Assembly (NCBI GenBank): GCA_030446465.1 | Contig: JAUJNI010000002.1 | Coordinates: 912,756 to 976,755, forward strand | Origin: Actinomycetota bacterium | Lineage (GTDB): Bacteria; Actinomycetota; CADDZG01; WHSQ01 | Direction: 5' to 3' | Length of the DNA: 64,000 bases | Shown: piece by piece, positions 9,796 through 19,385 of the stretch | Layout: each line of letters opens with the position of its first letter | Position numbering within the stretch: position 1 is the first letter of the stretch | Notes under the pieces: model-generated | Databases searched by the model: none | Seen by the model: the letters and a program-made list of their open reading frames with translations, nothing else | What the model was told of the DNA's origin: nothing | Program-made: the position numbers and the translations under genes

Positions 9796-10950
9796 TTGAA
9801 CATCAACCGGTTCCTGACCGTCACGGCCACCGTTGCCGTCTTGTCGCTTGCCATGGCATCCACAGCACAGGCGGAACCCACCTGCGACGGCAGAAGCGCC
9901 ACCATCGTCGGAACCAGCGGACGGGACCGTATCGAGGGAACGCCGGGATCCGACGTCATCGTAGGGCGAGGCGGCGACGACGTCCTGCGGGGCGCCGGTG
10001 GAGACGACGCCATCTGCGGGGGAGACGGCAGGGACCGCATCGTCGGGGGCGGTGGCTCGGATGCAGCGTTCGGCGACGAGGGAGGCGACCGGCTGAGAGG
10101 CGGGCGGGGGGCCGACCATCTGAGAGGCGGGACGGGAAGCGACGAGGTCCTGGGAGGCTTCGCCGACGATTCGATGCTGGGCGGGGCTGGACACGATGTG
10201 GTTTCTGGCGCCGGTGGGTTCGATGTCATCTTCCTCGACGCAGGGAACGACCTTCTCTCGGGCGGGAACGGGCGCAATACTCTGCGAGTGGATCGTCTCC
10301 GCAGCGATCTGCTGGTCGATCTGCCCAGGGGTGTCGCGGTCGGGTGGGGCACCGACACCCTGGTCGATGGAACCATCACAAACGTCTTCAACTTCACCAA
10401 AGAGCCGAGCACCGTAGTCGGCGACGCGCAAGACAACTGGCTGATCGGCGGCAGCGCCGACGACGACCTTTACGGCAGAGGCGGCAAGGACCGCCTGACC
10501 GGCAGTCGAGGGCAGGACAACCTTTACGCCGGTCGAGGCGACGATGCTCTCAGCGGTGAGCGCGGCGACGACTCCATGGTCGGCGGCGGGGGCGTCGACC
10601 TGGTCAGCTTTGAAGAGAGCCCGAGGGCCGTGAGCGTCGATCTCGTGGACGGATTTGCCACCGGCGAAGGATCCGACTCAATCGCTGGCATTGAAGACGT
10701 CAGGGGCTCTCACTTCGAGGGTGACCTTCTGATGGGAGATGGTGGGGCCAATGTCCTCGAGGGCAGCCATGGGGGCGACACGCTCATCGGGCGTGCGGGA
10801 GACGACAAGCTCTACGGTTGGTACCGGCCCCCTACGTCAGAAGACATGGGCGGCGACGATCCTGGTGACCTCCTGGACGGTGGGCTCGGGCACGACGAGT
10901 GCCTGCAGGCCGAGAGAGCCTACAACTGCGAGTCGACCGGGACGGGTTGA
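9796..10950 (+). CDS. Secreted RTX (hemolysin-type calcium-binding) repeat protein
   Basis: 384 residues from TTG 9796-9798. This start gives a clean signal peptide (NINRFLTVTATVAVLSLAMA, cleavage after STAQA). A GTG at 9697 in the same frame would add 33 residues but runs into the pyr leader. About 20 GGxGxDxxx nonapeptide units fill residues 35-165 and 215-360 (GGRGGDDVLRGAGGDDAI, GGAGHDVVSG). Such repeats bind Ca2+ and fold into a parallel beta roll outside the cell. No protease, lipase or other catalytic domain is visible, and no type I secretion genes are near, so Sec export is likely. Divergent from pyrR. Confidence 0.85.
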   Translation: MNINRFLTVTATVAVLSLAMASTAQAEPTCDGRSATIVGTSGRDRIEGTPGSDVIVGRGGDDVLRGAGGDDAICGGDGRDRIVGGGGSDAAFGDEGGDRLRGGRGADHLRGGTGSDEVLGGFADDSMLGGAGHDVVSGAGGFDVIFLDAGNDLLSGGNGRNTLRVDRLRSDLLVDLPRGVAVGWGTDTLVDGTITNVFNFTKEPSTVVGDAQDNWLIGGSADDDLYGRGGKDRLTGSRGQDNLYAGRGDDALSGERGDDSMVGGGGVDLVSFEESPRAVSVDLVDGFATGEGSDSIAGIEDVRGSHFEGDLLMGDGGANVLEGSHGGDTLIGRAGDDKLYGWYRPPTSEDMGGDDPGDLLDGGLGHDECLQAERAYNCESTGTG

Positions 10951-10957
10951 GGACGAG

Positions 10958-11428
10958 TTACTCAGACCTTTCCTGCTCGACGATCTTGCCCAACAGCCCG
11001 TTGACAAAGCGCCCCGAGTCCTCGGTCGACAGCTCTTTGGCCAGCTCGACCGCCTCGTTGATCGCGACGGGCACCGGGATGTCGTTGCGCCACAGCAGCT
11101 CGTAGAGAGCGATCCGCACGAGAGCCCTGTCTATGACCGGCATCCTTTGAATCGCCCACCGGTCGGCGTAGCGGGCGATCAACGCATCGATCTCCGCCTG
11201 GTGTACCTGGACGCCCCCGACTAGACCACGGGCGTAAGCGATCGCATCTGGGGACCTGATCCCATTCGTGTTCGCGCCGGCAGGTTCACCCGGCTCCCCT
11301 TCGCTCGCCGGTTCTTGCCCATCCGGCTGTTGGGCTGCGGTCCAGGCCTCCTCCGGGAGCTGGTCGCGTATCTCCGCCTGGTACAGGACGTCGAGGGCGA
11401 GGCGTCGGGCGGCGCGCCGATCCTTCAT
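10958..11428 (-). CDS. nusB: Transcription antitermination protein NusB
   Basis: Binds boxA RNA with S10/NusE in rRNA antitermination. 156 residues from ATG 11426-11428. Family signatures are RRLALDVLYQAE at the N-terminus and VPVAINEAVELAKELSTEDSG, GRFVNGLLGKI at the C-terminus. About 35 residues near positions 32-65 are Gly/Glu/Pro-rich and look like a disordered insert. GGAGG directly abuts the ATG, an unusually short spacing. It is the last gene of the aro-efp operon and converges with the RTX gene, 7 bases away. Confidence 0.94.
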   Translation of the reverse strand: MKDRRAARRLALDVLYQAEIRDQLPEEAWTAAQQPDGQEPASEGEPGEPAGANTNGIRSPDAIAYARGLVGGVQVHQAEIDALIARYADRWAIQRMPVIDRALVRIALYELLWRNDIPVPVAINEAVELAKELSTEDSGRFVNGLLGKIVEQERSE

Positions 11429-11453
11429 CCTCCGCCGGTTGCCGAGAACCGCA

Positions 11454-12011
11454 TCACGCCCTCGAGATGTAGGTGCCCGAGCGCGTGTCCACCTTAATGC
11501 TCGACCCGCTCTCCACGAACAGCGGAACTTGAACAACCGCTCCCGTCTCCACCGTCGCCGGCTTGAGCGCACCAGAAACCCGGTCCCCCTTGAGGCCGGG
11601 CTCGGTCGCTACCACCTGGACGACCAGCGTATTGGGAAGCTCCGCGCCCACAGGTGTCCCCTCGTAGACCGGGATGAGACAGGTGGTCCCGTCCTTCAGA
11701 AAAGCCACCGACTCGCCCAGCAGCTCGGGGTCGACATGGACTTGCTCGTAGCTCTCGTTGTCCATGAAGACAAGCCCTGCGTCATCGCGGTAGAGGTACT
11801 GCATCTCTCGCTTGTCGAGGACCGCCAGGTTGACTTTCTCGTCGGCCCTGAAGGTCCTGTCGATGACGGCCCCCGTCTTGACATTCTTTAGCTTTGTCTT
11901 GACGAAGGCTTGCCCCTTGCCCGGCTTGACGTGCTGATAGGTAGTGATCGTGAACAGCGTCCCATCCAAATCGAGGTTCTGTCCGGGCCTCATGTCGTTG
12001 GTGGAGATCAT
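11454..12011 (-). CDS. efp: Translation elongation factor P
   Basis: Relieves ribosome stalling at polyproline. 185 residues from ATG 12011; an in-frame GTG directly precedes it. KOW-like N-terminal domain with the loop KPGKGQAF, whose Lys is the usual modification site. The EF-P/YeiP signature region is VPLFVESGSSIKVDTRSGTY near the C-terminus. No epmA/epmB or ymfI-type modification gene is nearby. Its start overlaps the pepQ stop. Confidence 0.97.
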   Translation of the reverse strand: MISTNDMRPGQNLDLDGTLFTITTYQHVKPGKGQAFVKTKLKNVKTGAVIDRTFRADEKVNLAVLDKREMQYLYRDDAGLVFMDNESYEQVHVDPELLGESVAFLKDGTTCLIPVYEGTPVGAELPNTLVVQVVATEPGLKGDRVSGALKPATVETGAVVQVPLFVESGSSIKVDTRSGTYISRA

Positions 12012-13087
12012 CACAGCTCGATCAGCTCCTGCTTCGGCGCCGCGCTGAGGACCTCGGGGCCGGACTCGGTTACCAGGACGAGGTCCTCGATCCGAATGCC
12101 CCCCGACCCCACCACATAGATGCCCGGCTCGTTGCTGACGACGTCGCCCGCCGCCAAGGTGTCTTCCGAGATCCGGCTTTGACTCGGAGCTTCGTGGACG
12201 TCGAGACCAACTCCGTGGCCGAGGCCGTGTCCGAAGTCATCACCATGCCCTGCCTGCTCGATGACCGCGCGCGCGGCGCGGTCGACCTCTTTGCCGGCGC
12301 CCCCGACCCTCATGGCGTCCAACGCCGCTGCCTGAGCCGCAAGGACGATGTCGTACTGCTCCCTCTGCTCGTTCGTCGCGCCACCCAGGACCACCGTGCG
12401 GGTCAGATCGGAGCAATAACCATCGACCCTGCACCCGAAGTCGAGCAGCACGAGGTCCCCCTTCTCGAAGCTTCTGTCGCTCGGGCTGTGGTGTATGTGA
12501 GCCGAGAGGGGCCCGGAGCCCACGATGGGATCGAACGACACCTCGTCTGCCTCGCTTTGTCTCATGTGAACCTCGAGCTCGAGGGCTATCTCTCTTTCTG
12601 TCTGACCCGGGGCCAGCCGCTCGACGATGTACCCAAAGGTCTGGTCGCCGATGGCGATCGCCGTTCGCATCAGGGCTATCTCGGCTTCGCCCTTGGTCCT
12701 CCTGAGCTTTTCGACCAGGCCGGAAGTGGAGGCAAGCTCCACGCCCTCGAGGCGCTCACCAAGGTCGTCACGCTGAGCAAGAGTCATCGTCTTCGCCTCG
12801 ACGCCGAGCTTGTCGATGCCGGCCGACCTCAGATGATCCACGAGCACGTCCGTAAGGCGAGTGAGGTAGACGTTGATGTCGACCCCCGAGACCAGGTCCT
12901 TGGCGCGCGCCGCGTAGCGACCGTCGGTGAAGAACTGCGCCGTGCGGGGGCCGACGAGCACCTGTCCGTTGGTCCCCGAGAAGCCTGTGAGGTAGCGAAC
13001 GTTCGTGAGGTTGGTAATGAGCACCGCGTCGACGCCCTCTGTCGCCAGCTCGCCCTGCAGCTTCGCGATCCGGCCCTCGTAATCCAT
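12011..13087 (-). CDS. pepQ: M24-family Xaa-Pro peptidase
   Basis: Cytosolic dimetal peptidase cleaving X-Pro bonds. 358 residues from ATG 13085-13087, which shares one base with the aroQ stop (TGATG). N-terminal creatinase-like domain (DAVLITNLTNVRYLTGFSG). The catalytic domain has metal ligands in LLDFGCRVDGYCSDLTRT, GHGLGHGVGLDVHE, NEPGIY and GIRIEDLV. The position between aroQ and efp is a common actinobacterial and firmicute arrangement. PepQ and PepP cannot be separated by eye. Confidence 0.92.
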   Translation of the reverse strand: MDYEGRIAKLQGELATEGVDAVLITNLTNVRYLTGFSGTNGQVLVGPRTAQFFTDGRYAARAKDLVSGVDINVYLTRLTDVLVDHLRSAGIDKLGVEAKTMTLAQRDDLGERLEGVELASTSGLVEKLRRTKGEAEIALMRTAIAIGDQTFGYIVERLAPGQTEREIALELEVHMRQSEADEVSFDPIVGSGPLSAHIHHSPSDRSFEKGDLVLLDFGCRVDGYCSDLTRTVVLGGATNEQREQYDIVLAAQAAALDAMRVGGAGKEVDRAARAVIEQAGHGDDFGHGLGHGVGLDVHEAPSQSRISEDTLAAGDVVSNEPGIYVVGSGGIRIEDLVLVTESGPEVLSAAPKQELIEL

Positions 13088-13518
13088 CACTGCACCATTC
13101 CTTTCAGCAGGGACAACGCAGCACCGTAGGAGTGTGCGCCGAACCCTGCAACTATTCCTCGTGCAGCCTCCGCGGTGACGGACCGACGGCGCCACGGCTC
13201 ACGAGCATGGATGTTCGACAAGTGGACCTCGATCACCGGGTACGGCACCGCCCTGATGGCGTCCGCAATTGCACGGCTCGTGTGAGCGTACGCCGCAGGG
13301 TTCAGCACGGCACCGTCCGCGTCACCAATCGCCCCATGAAGAAGCTCGATGATCTCTCCCTCGCGCGCCGTCTGGTGGATGTCGACGTCGATCCCGATGG
13401 CGGCCGCCTCTGTGCGTATGACCTCGTTGATCTCGGCCAAGGTCTGTGGGCCGTACACCTCCAGCTCCCGAGTTCCAAGCAGGTTGAGGTTGGGGCCATG
13501 CACAACGAGGGCCCTCAC
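13087..13518 (-). CDS. aroQ: 3-dehydroquinate dehydratase, type II
   Basis: Third step of the shikimate pathway. 143 residues. GPNLNLLGTRELEVYG contains the catalytic Tyr; the base-stabilising Arg is in HQTAREGEII. NPAAYAHTS and EVHLSNIHAREPWRR are the other active-site segments. Overlaps aroKB by 4 bases (ATGA). Confidence 0.97.
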   Translation of the reverse strand: MRALVVHGPNLNLLGTRELEVYGPQTLAEINEVIRTEAAAIGIDVDIHQTAREGEIIELLHGAIGDADGAVLNPAAYAHTSRAIADAIRAVPYPVIEVHLSNIHAREPWRRRSVTAEAARGIVAGFGAHSYGAALSLLKGMVQ

Positions 13519-15077
13519 GACGCCATGCTCGCAACCATTTTGAGCAGAGCTTCGCGGGGGACGGCGATGCCCGCCTCTGCGTCACCAATCGCGCGCAAGA
13601 GCACGAAGCGAACCCCCTTTCGATACTTCTTGTCGTGCTGCCACGCTTTTTCGAGCACCTCGATGTCTAACGGCGCAGAGGTTGGCAGCCCCACAGAGCT
13701 CAGGACCTCTCGATGGCGGTCCACGACCGAATCGTCGACGCGGCCGAGCTCACGAGCGACGTGAGCGGCGGCCATCATACCGATGGAGACCGCCTCGCCG
13801 TGGCGCATGCCGTGGTAACCGGCAGCCTGTTCCAGAGCATGAGCGAAGGTATGACCGTAGTTCAGGATCGCTCGAACACCGATGTCTTGTTCATCGGCAG
13901 AGACGACCTCGGCTTTGATTGCGACGCAGCGGGTAACGAGTTCTATAAGCACCCTCGCGTCACGGGCCAGGATCGCATCGACGTTGTCTGCCACCAGGTC
14001 GAGTAACTCGGGACTCCGGATGAGCCCGTACTTGATCACTTCTGCGAGACCGCTTCTTAGCTCGGCTTCGTCCAGGGTTCGCAACAAGGCGACATCGCAG
14101 ACCACGCCGACCGGTTGATGAATCGTCCCCACGAGATTCTTGCCGGCATCCAGATTCACCCCGGTCTTGCCCCCGATGGCCGCGTCGACCTGGGCCAGAA
14201 GCGTTGTCGGGAAGTGCGCCACCCCAATACCCCGGTAGTAGGTCGACGCCACGAACCCCGCAAGATCGGTGACCACTCCCCCGCCCAGGGCGATGACGAG
14301 ATCGTCCCGGCGTATGTTCCCCGCGGCCAGCTTGTCGTACAGGGTCGCGGCCGTGGCCAGTGACTTCGACTCCTCGCCCTCAGGGATCGGTGTGGTGACG
14401 ACCCTGAGACCCGCGGACCGAAGGGTCTCGATCAAGGGAGCCGCCAGCTCGACAAGCCTCGGGTGGGTGATGACGAAAGCGCTCTCCGCATCCTTGATGC
14501 CTGGGAGCAGCTCAGGGGCGCGGGCGGCCGTCCCCTGTCCGATGTGGACCGGATACGACCTCTCCGCGAGGTCCACGGTGACGGCCCGGGACGGTTCCTT
14601 CGACTCGACCGCCGCCGCGATCGCCACCGCGACCTGATCCGGCGAGCGTCCGTCGGTGGCGACCACATCTGTTGCGACCGAGCGATAGAGCTCGGCGCGC
14701 TCTTCGAACAGCCCCCTCGGCTCCCTCGACCGGAGCATGGGACGCTCGCCACCCACTCGCCTGAGCGCCTCCTCGAAACCGACCTCTAGATGAACCACTC
14801 GAAACCCTCGCAATGCTGCCCGGGTACCCGGGTCCTCCAGCGCGCCTCCGCCGAGAGCGACGACCCCGGGGGCCTCCGCCAGCGCCTCTGCCACCACCTC
14901 GCGTTCGAGGGCCCGGAAGGTCGGCTCCCCAGCAGTGGCGAAGATGGCCTCGATGGAGGCGCCGGCGCGCTGCTCGATCACCTGATCGGTGTCCATGAAC
15001 GAGAGCCCCAACCGGTCTGCGAGCAGCGGGCCGACCGTCGACTTGCCCGCCCCCATGAAACCCACGAGAACTATCAC
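13515..15077 (-). CDS. aroKB: Fused shikimate kinase / 3-dehydroquinate synthase
   Basis: One 520-residue chain with two shikimate-pathway enzymes. Residues 1 to about 165 are shikimate kinase: P-loop [20 protein letters not shown] for shikimate, and the LGGG loop. Residues about 167-515 are 3-dehydroquinate synthase: [42 protein letters not shown], and zinc ligands in [20 protein letters not shown] and [12 protein letters not shown]. There is no stop or frame break between the domains. Overlaps aroC and aroQ by 4 bases each. Confidence 0.96.
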   Translation of the reverse strand: MIVLVGFMGAGKSTVGPLLADRLGLSFMDTDQVIEQRAGASIEAIFATAGEPTFRALEREVVAEALAEAPGVVALGGGALEDPGTRAALRGFRVVHLEVGFEEALRRVGGERPMLRSREPRGLFEERAELYRSVATDVVATDGRSPDQVAVAIAAAVESKEPSRAVTVDLAERSYPVHIGQGTAARAPELLPGIKDAESAFVITHPRLVELAAPLIETLRSAGLRVVTTPIPEGEESKSLATAATLYDKLAAGNIRRDDLVIALGGGVVTDLAGFVASTYYRGIGVAHFPTTLLAQVDAAIGGKTGVNLDAGKNLVGTIHQPVGVVCDVALLRTLDEAELRSGLAEVIKYGLIRSPELLDLVADNVDAILARDARVLIELVTRCVAIKAEVVSADEQDIGVRAILNYGHTFAHALEQAAGYHGMRHGEAVSIGMMAAAHVARELGRVDDSVVDRHREVLSSVGLPTSAPLDIEVLEKAWQHDKKYRKGVRFVLLRAIGDAEAGIAVPREALLKMVASMAS

Positions 15078-16234
15078 CGCTCCAGGCGCTGCGACGTCCG
15101 CCGCAGGTAGCGCTCGTGCGCCGCCACCAGATCGTCCATCGTGTCACCACCGAACATCTCGAGAACCGCGTCGGCAAGGACCAGGGCCATCACTGCCTCG
15201 CACACGACTCCGGCCGCAGGCACCGCGCAGACGTCGGTTCGCTCCTGAAACGCCTCCGCCGGCTCCCCGGTCGCCAGGTCGACGGTCGGCAGGCGCTTCT
15301 TCAAGGTCGACAACGGCTTCATTGCGGCCCGCAGACGAAGCTGGCCCCCTATCGTCATGCCGCCCTCTGTTCCCCCCGCTCGGTTGGTCGACCTGGTGAG
15401 ATCGGGCTCGATCGCATCGTGCGCAACCGAGCCTCGCCGAGCCGCAGATGCAAAGCCGTCGCCCACCTCCACGGCCTTGATCGCAGGAACCGCCATGAGG
15501 GCTCCCGCAAGACGCCCATCTATCTTTCGGTCCCAATGAACGTGCGAGCCGAGTCCTGCGGGCAGGCCGAACGCAACCACCTCCACGATTCCCCCCAGCG
15601 AGTCCCCGTCGGCACCCGCGGCCTCGATCTCCGCAACCATCCCGTCGGTTGTCGCCTCGTTGAAGCAGCGCACCGGGGATGAGTCGATGGACTCGAGGTC
15701 GCGGGGGCCGGGGGTGGGTGCGTCGAGGGGAACCGCCACGGTCCCGATGCGAACCACGTGCGAGATGACGGTGACGCCGATGCGAGCAAGCAGCGCCTTG
15801 GCTAGAGCTGCTATCGCGACGCGGGCGGCGGTCTCTCGTGCGCTGGCGCGCTCCAGGACGTTCCGTGCGTCGTCGAAGTCGTACTTGAGCATCCCGGGAA
15901 GGTCGGCGTGCCCCGGGCGGGGACGCGTCAGCTCCCGTCCTCCGGGACTGCCCTCGACCGCCATCACGTGAGACCACTTGTCCCATTCCGAGTTGGCGAT
16001 CGTGATTGCCACCGGGCTTCCCAAGGTGAGGCCCCCTCTCACCCCCGCGACGACCTCGAGCGCATCCTTTTCGATCTTCATGCGGGGCCCCCGGCCGTAG
16101 CCCGCCCGCCGCCTGGCGAGCTCGTCCTCGATGGCCTTGATCGAGACGGGGAGCCCCGCGGGCAGGCCCTCGAGGACTGCGACCAGGGCCCGGCCGTGCG
16201 ATTCCCCCGCGGTGAGATACCGAAGCCTGTTCAT
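15074..16234 (-). CDS. aroC: Chorismate synthase
   Basis: Converts EPSP to chorismate using reduced FMN. 386 residues from ATG 16232-16234. Signatures: [48 protein letters not shown], and [13 protein letters not shown]. Upstream in-frame sequence lacks homology. It is the first gene of the aroC-aroKB-aroQ-pepQ-efp-nusB run. The accessory island begins about 80 bases upstream and separates it from the pilus genes it probably once followed. Confidence 0.97.
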   Translation of the reverse strand: MNRLRYLTAGESHGRALVAVLEGLPAGLPVSIKAIEDELARRRAGYGRGPRMKIEKDALEVVAGVRGGLTLGSPVAITIANSEWDKWSHVMAVEGSPGGRELTRPRPGHADLPGMLKYDFDDARNVLERASARETAARVAIAALAKALLARIGVTVISHVVRIGTVAVPLDAPTPGPRDLESIDSSPVRCFNEATTDGMVAEIEAAGADGDSLGGIVEVVAFGLPAGLGSHVHWDRKIDGRLAGALMAVPAIKAVEVGDGFASAARRGSVAHDAIEPDLTRSTNRAGGTEGGMTIGGQLRLRAAMKPLSTLKKRLPTVDLATGEPAEAFQERTDVCAVPAAGVVCEAVMALVLADAVLEMFGGDTMDDLVAAHERYLRRTSQRLER

Positions 16235-16316
16235 GGAGCAATCCTCGCACCCTGTGGGGGCCACCGAGCATTTGAACCGTTCGGGCCGGTGCGTCGCCGC
16301 GTGAAGAAGGGGCGCG

Positions 16317-16473
16317 TTACTTGTTCGCCGATTCGCCCTCGCACAGGGTGAGGCTGGCGCCGCGCCGGTCGATCGATGCACAGTCGCCCGAGGACGACAT
16401 CACCCGGAAGCCATCTGCGAACGGCTCGCCGCGCCCACGGTGTAAACGGTGGTGTTCACTGAACGCGCGGGCC
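16317..16473 (-). pseudogene. Duplicate fragment of the PilP-like gene 3' end
   Basis: It encodes [19 protein letters not shown] and ends CEGESANK, matching the C-terminus of the gene at 21254-22009. Over the first about 103 bases (16333 onward against 21270 onward) I count 4 mismatches. A missing base in the run just before GEP and another near 16462 break the frame upstream. It has no start of its own. This copy marks one border of the 16.3-21.25 kb island. Confidence 0.85.
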
Positions 16474-16589
16474 CTCCCAGAAGGCGTGGATGATCTTTGC
16501 CTGCCAGACACGGTCGGTGATGTTGAAGAGCATCGATGCAGGGAGGGAGTCTATGTGCGGGTATTCAAGGGACACTTTCCCCGCCTGAT

Positions 16590-16952
16590 TCAATGCCTCG
16601 TCGTATGGCTTGAGCGCGATTCTTGAGTGACTCTCACTAAGCCCTTGAGAACGTACGTCACTACGAATCCGATGACCAGAGCTGCCGACACGATGGCAAG
16701 ACGCGGCTTCTGAGCAACGATGGGAGGCAGCGCCGCCAACAACGCGCCGATGACAAGACCAAGTGGCAGTATCACCAGGAAGCGCCACGAGTGTTTGCGT
16801 AAGAGCCAATCTAACCCTTTGAGGATGCCCACGGTTCCCAAGAGAACTACGAGAAGCGTACCCGTGAACTTAAGCACCTTGACCAGTCTGCCCTCTTTAA
16901 GAGCACGCCTGAACCGCCGAAACGACGGCTGCAGCCACGGAACTGCCGGCAA
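16590..16952 (-). CDS. Small membrane protein, unknown function (possibly frameshifted)
   Basis: 120 residues from TTG 16952, or about 97 from an internal GTG before LKFTGTLLVVLLG. Three hydrophobic segments are visible (VLKFTGTLLVVLLGTVGI, FLVILPLGLVIGALLAAL, LAIVSAALVIGFVVTYVL). The adjacent frame at 16456-16620 continues as a protein-like tail (RIALKPYDEALNQAGKV, SMLFNITDRVWQAKIIHAFW), so one frameshift may have split a longer gene. I do not recognise a family. It lies inside the degraded island. Confidence 0.4.
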   Translation of the reverse strand: MPAVPWLQPSFRRFRRALKEGRLVKVLKFTGTLLVVLLGTVGILKGLDWLLRKHSWRFLVILPLGLVIGALLAALPPIVAQKPRLAIVSAALVIGFVVTYVLKGLVRVTQESRSSHTTRH

Positions 16953-17029
16953 TCATCATAAGCAGTGCGCCTCCAGCAATAGCCAGTGAACCGGGCCCGG
17001 TTCCTTGGACAACTTCCTGACCTTAACCA

Positions 17030-17957
17030 TCATGCTGCCTTGCTCTCCATCGCGGCCGCGTAAGCCTCGCGCGGTGTGCAGTGTCCGTGTCGCTCGATGA
17101 GCCACTGCTCGTTGTATCGACGGGTGAACTCAAGCACTGCCTGGCGGAGGTCCTCGATGTCTTCGTAGAGGCGTGCCCACAAGCATTGTTCCTTGAGCGT
17201 CCGGATAAAGCGCTCGGCGCAGCCGTTGCACGGCGGCTCGCCGGCGAACGCAGGGCTGTCCTCGATCCCGAGCCAGGTGATGGCCCCTTGGAAGTGGCCC
17301 GAGGTGTATTGCGGTCCCCAGTCATGGCGCAGCGCGATGCCGCGGGCGACGTCGGCGTCGACGCGGCCGAAGCGGTCGGTGACCGCGTCGTAGATCGGCT
17401 CGAGGCAGGCGAAGCGGTCGCCCCGCTTGGCAACCGAGGTCCACGCTTCGGCGGTGAAGTGGTCGACACAGCAGAAGGCCCACACCCAGCCGTTGTTTCT
17501 GGTCCAGGCCATGGTCGCGTCCGTTCCCCACAGAAGATCGGGGCCCTCGGGGATGATGGTGCCGTCGTGGGGTCGGGCCTTACGGCGCTTCTTGTCGCGT
17601 TGAGGAGCCAGCAGGCCATTGGCTCGCATGATGCGCAGGACCCGCTTGCGGCCGACGTGGACCTTCTTGTTGCGCCGTAGATAGGCGGTGATCTTGCGAT
17701 GGCCCTCACCCGAGAAGGGGCTCTCCTCGATCACCTCACGGATCAGCTCCAGCAAGCGCTCGTCGGAGATCTGGGTGCTGGGGCCGCGCTTGGGGAAGCC
17801 GATCACCACACCGCCCTCGTCCCGGATCGCGGCTGCCTCGCGGGCGTAGATCGTCGAGCGCGGCGCGCCGAGGACGTCGCACACTCGCTTGCGCGCGAGG
17901 TCGAGCTCCACGGCTATCTCGGCCGCTTCCGCGGCGGGATCGAGAGCCCCCTTTTTC
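17030..17957 (-). CDS. IS3-type transposase OrfB (DDE integrase), expressed by -1 frameshift
   Basis: The DDE catalytic core is intact: Asp in LLWGTDATMAW, Asp in LRHDWGPQYTSG, and Glu in NGCAERFIRTLKEQ, with exactly 35 residues between the second Asp and the Glu. An HTH_21-like region (EGHRKITAYLRRNKKVHVGRKRVLR) precedes it. The frame has no convincing start near its beginning and runs under the end of orfA, so translation should enter by frameshifting. No stop interrupts the core. Confidence 0.85.
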
Positions 17958-18264
17958 GGGTCGCCGCCCGCAGCACCTCGTTCTCGAGCGTCAGCTCGCC
18001 GATCTTGCGTTCGGCCTCTTTGAGCTTGCGGTCCTCCGGCTGCAACGGCTTTGCCTTCAACCCCTCTATGCCGCCGGCCAGAAACTCGTCCCGCCACGCC
18101 TGCAGCCTGTGCGCTTCGACACGCAGCTCGCGGCTCAGCTCGTCGAGGCTCTCACCGCGCAACAGCCGAACCACCGCGTCGGCCTTCCTCCGTGCCGACC
18201 AGCGTGACTCCGCCGGTCGTTCGTCACGCTTCGGTGTCGCCACCGCAGACCTCCCGTGTCCCAC
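17914..18264 (-). CDS. IS3-type transposase OrfA (HTH)
   Basis: 116 residues from GTG 18262-18264, with AGGAGG seven bases upstream. An N-terminal helix-turn-helix (SARRKADAVVRLLRGESLDELSRELRVE) and a C-terminal leucine-zipper-like helix (KLKEAERKIGELTLENEVLRAA) are the normal OrfA layout. It overlaps the orfB frame by about 45 bases. Confidence 0.85.
   Translation of the reverse strand: MGHGRSAVATPKRDERPAESRWSARRKADAVVRLLRGESLDELSRELRVEAHRLQAWRDEFLAGGIEGLKAKPLQPEDRKLKEAERKIGELTLENEVLRAATRKRGLSIPPRKRPR
17950..17957 (-). promoter_or_regulatory. Probable -1 programmed frameshift site
   Basis: On the minus strand orfA codons CGA AAA AGG hold five As in a row, at the point where the orfA and orfB frames overlap. 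Slipping back one base reads AAA AAG and continues into OrfB (KKGALDPAAEAAEIAVEL). This is the standard way IS3 elements make OrfAB. Confidence 0.6.
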
Positions 18265-18336
18265 GGATCACCTCCTCCGCGGACCATCATCATGTCCGCT
18301 TATCGGGTGTCCAAGGAAATCGACCTTCTATGTGTG

Positions 18337-19368
18337 TCAAGCGGCGATCGCGAGCTCCCTCAGCTCGGGCAACATCTGGCGGTAGACGACGTTGGAGAGG
18401 TGCCGCTTCAAGCACCGAAGCGCTTCCTTCTTTGACTTGCCTTCGCCCGTTCGCCGCGCGACATAGGCCCTCGTGTCTGGATCCGTGCGCAGGCAGCTGA
18501 CCGCGATCATGTGCAGAGCAGAGTTCAGCTGTCGATTGCCTCCCCGATTGAGTCGATGCCGGTTGGTGGCTCCCGACGACGCGAGCAACGGCGCGCTCCC
18601 ATTGAGCATGGCGAAGGCGGCCTTGGATCGGATGCGTCCGATGTCCCCAACCTCTCCCAGGATCTTGGCTGCCAGGACCGGTCCGACGCCTCGCAGCTCC
18701 GTCAGCGTCGTCGCGGACTCCTTGATCTTGAGTGCGATCTGGCCCCTAATGACCTTCAACTCGGCATCGAGGCGACGGAGCTCACGGACATAGGAGCGGA
18801 TTAGCTCCGCGCGCACGCTGTTGTTACCTCGGAGGAACCTGAGCACGGAGGCAATGTGCTTGGCGGCCGTGAGATTGGGAATGCGCTCGTGATAGGCGGG
18901 GTCGAGCGCCACCAGACAGCGGTGCGTGCGGTTGGCGGTCTGGTTGCGGGCCCGTTTGAGCTGGTCGTGGTGGTCGCTTAGGAGCTTGAGATCCTCGAGA
19001 ATGGGGCTCCTCTGGACGGAGAAGAGCGGTTCTTCCCGCGCCACCACACGCGCGATCGCGATTGCATCCGAGGGGTCGGACTTTCCCTTCGAAGGCCGTT
19101 TCTTGCGCTCCCTGTGGGTCAGAAACGCCGGCACTTCCCGAACGTCGTGGCCGGCCAGCAGGAGATGACGACACGCGCTTGCTCCGTAGCTCCCGGAGCC
19201 CTCCACTCCGATCCTCGACACACCGTGGACGCTCGCCCATGTGTCGAGCTGCCTGTGTCCCGCGTCGCTGTTGGTGAATTGTGCGACGTCGAGCACTCGA
19301 CCGAGCTCGTCCACGGCTGCCGCGGCGAGGGTCCGCTTGTGCGAATCGATTCCACCGACCACGTTCAT
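18337..19368 (-). CDS. IS110-family transposase (DEDD/serine recombinase type)
   Basis: 343 residues, apparently intact. The N-terminal RuvC-like domain has acidic residues in GGIDSHK, VEGSGSYG and KSDPSDAIAIARV. The C-terminal Tnp_20 domain has TELRGVGPVLAAKILGEVGD and SAPLLASSGATNRHRLNRGG, with the region of the catalytic Ser. AAGGAGG precedes the ATG (19366-19368) by six bases. The noncoding leader carries a structured segment. No terminal inverted repeats are expected for this family. Confidence 0.93.
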   Translation of the reverse strand: MNVVGGIDSHKRTLAAAAVDELGRVLDVAQFTNSDAGHRQLDTWASVHGVSRIGVEGSGSYGASACRHLLLAGHDVREVPAFLTHRERKKRPSKGKSDPSDAIAIARVVAREEPLFSVQRSPILEDLKLLSDHHDQLKRARNQTANRTHRCLVALDPAYHERIPNLTAAKHIASVLRFLRGNNSVRAELIRSYVRELRRLDAELKVIRGQIALKIKESATTLTELRGVGPVLAAKILGEVGDIGRIRSKAAFAMLNGSAPLLASSGATNRHRLNRGGNRQLNSALHMIAVSCLRTDPDTRAYVARRTGEGKSKKEALRCLKRHLSNVVYRQMLPELRELAIAA

Positions 19369-19385
19369 GACTGGCCTCCTTCTCT

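Larger units (their letters stand above)
17001..18318 (-). mobile_element. IS3-family-like insertion sequence with orfA/orfB
   Basis: An orfA-orfB pair flanked by an 11-base inverted repeat: TTCCTTGGACA at 17001-17011 and its complement at 18308-18318. That gives about 1.32 kb, normal for IS3. I see no clear target duplication outside the repeats, so the exact ends are provisional. The IS110 gene begins 18 bases beyond the right repeat. Confidence 0.7.

Noticed and set aside
18301..18318. A fourth WhiG-like box (TATCGGG near the IS3 right end)
   Set aside because: It lacks the last C of the GCCGATAA match, lies inside the insertion sequence and faces no pilus gene.
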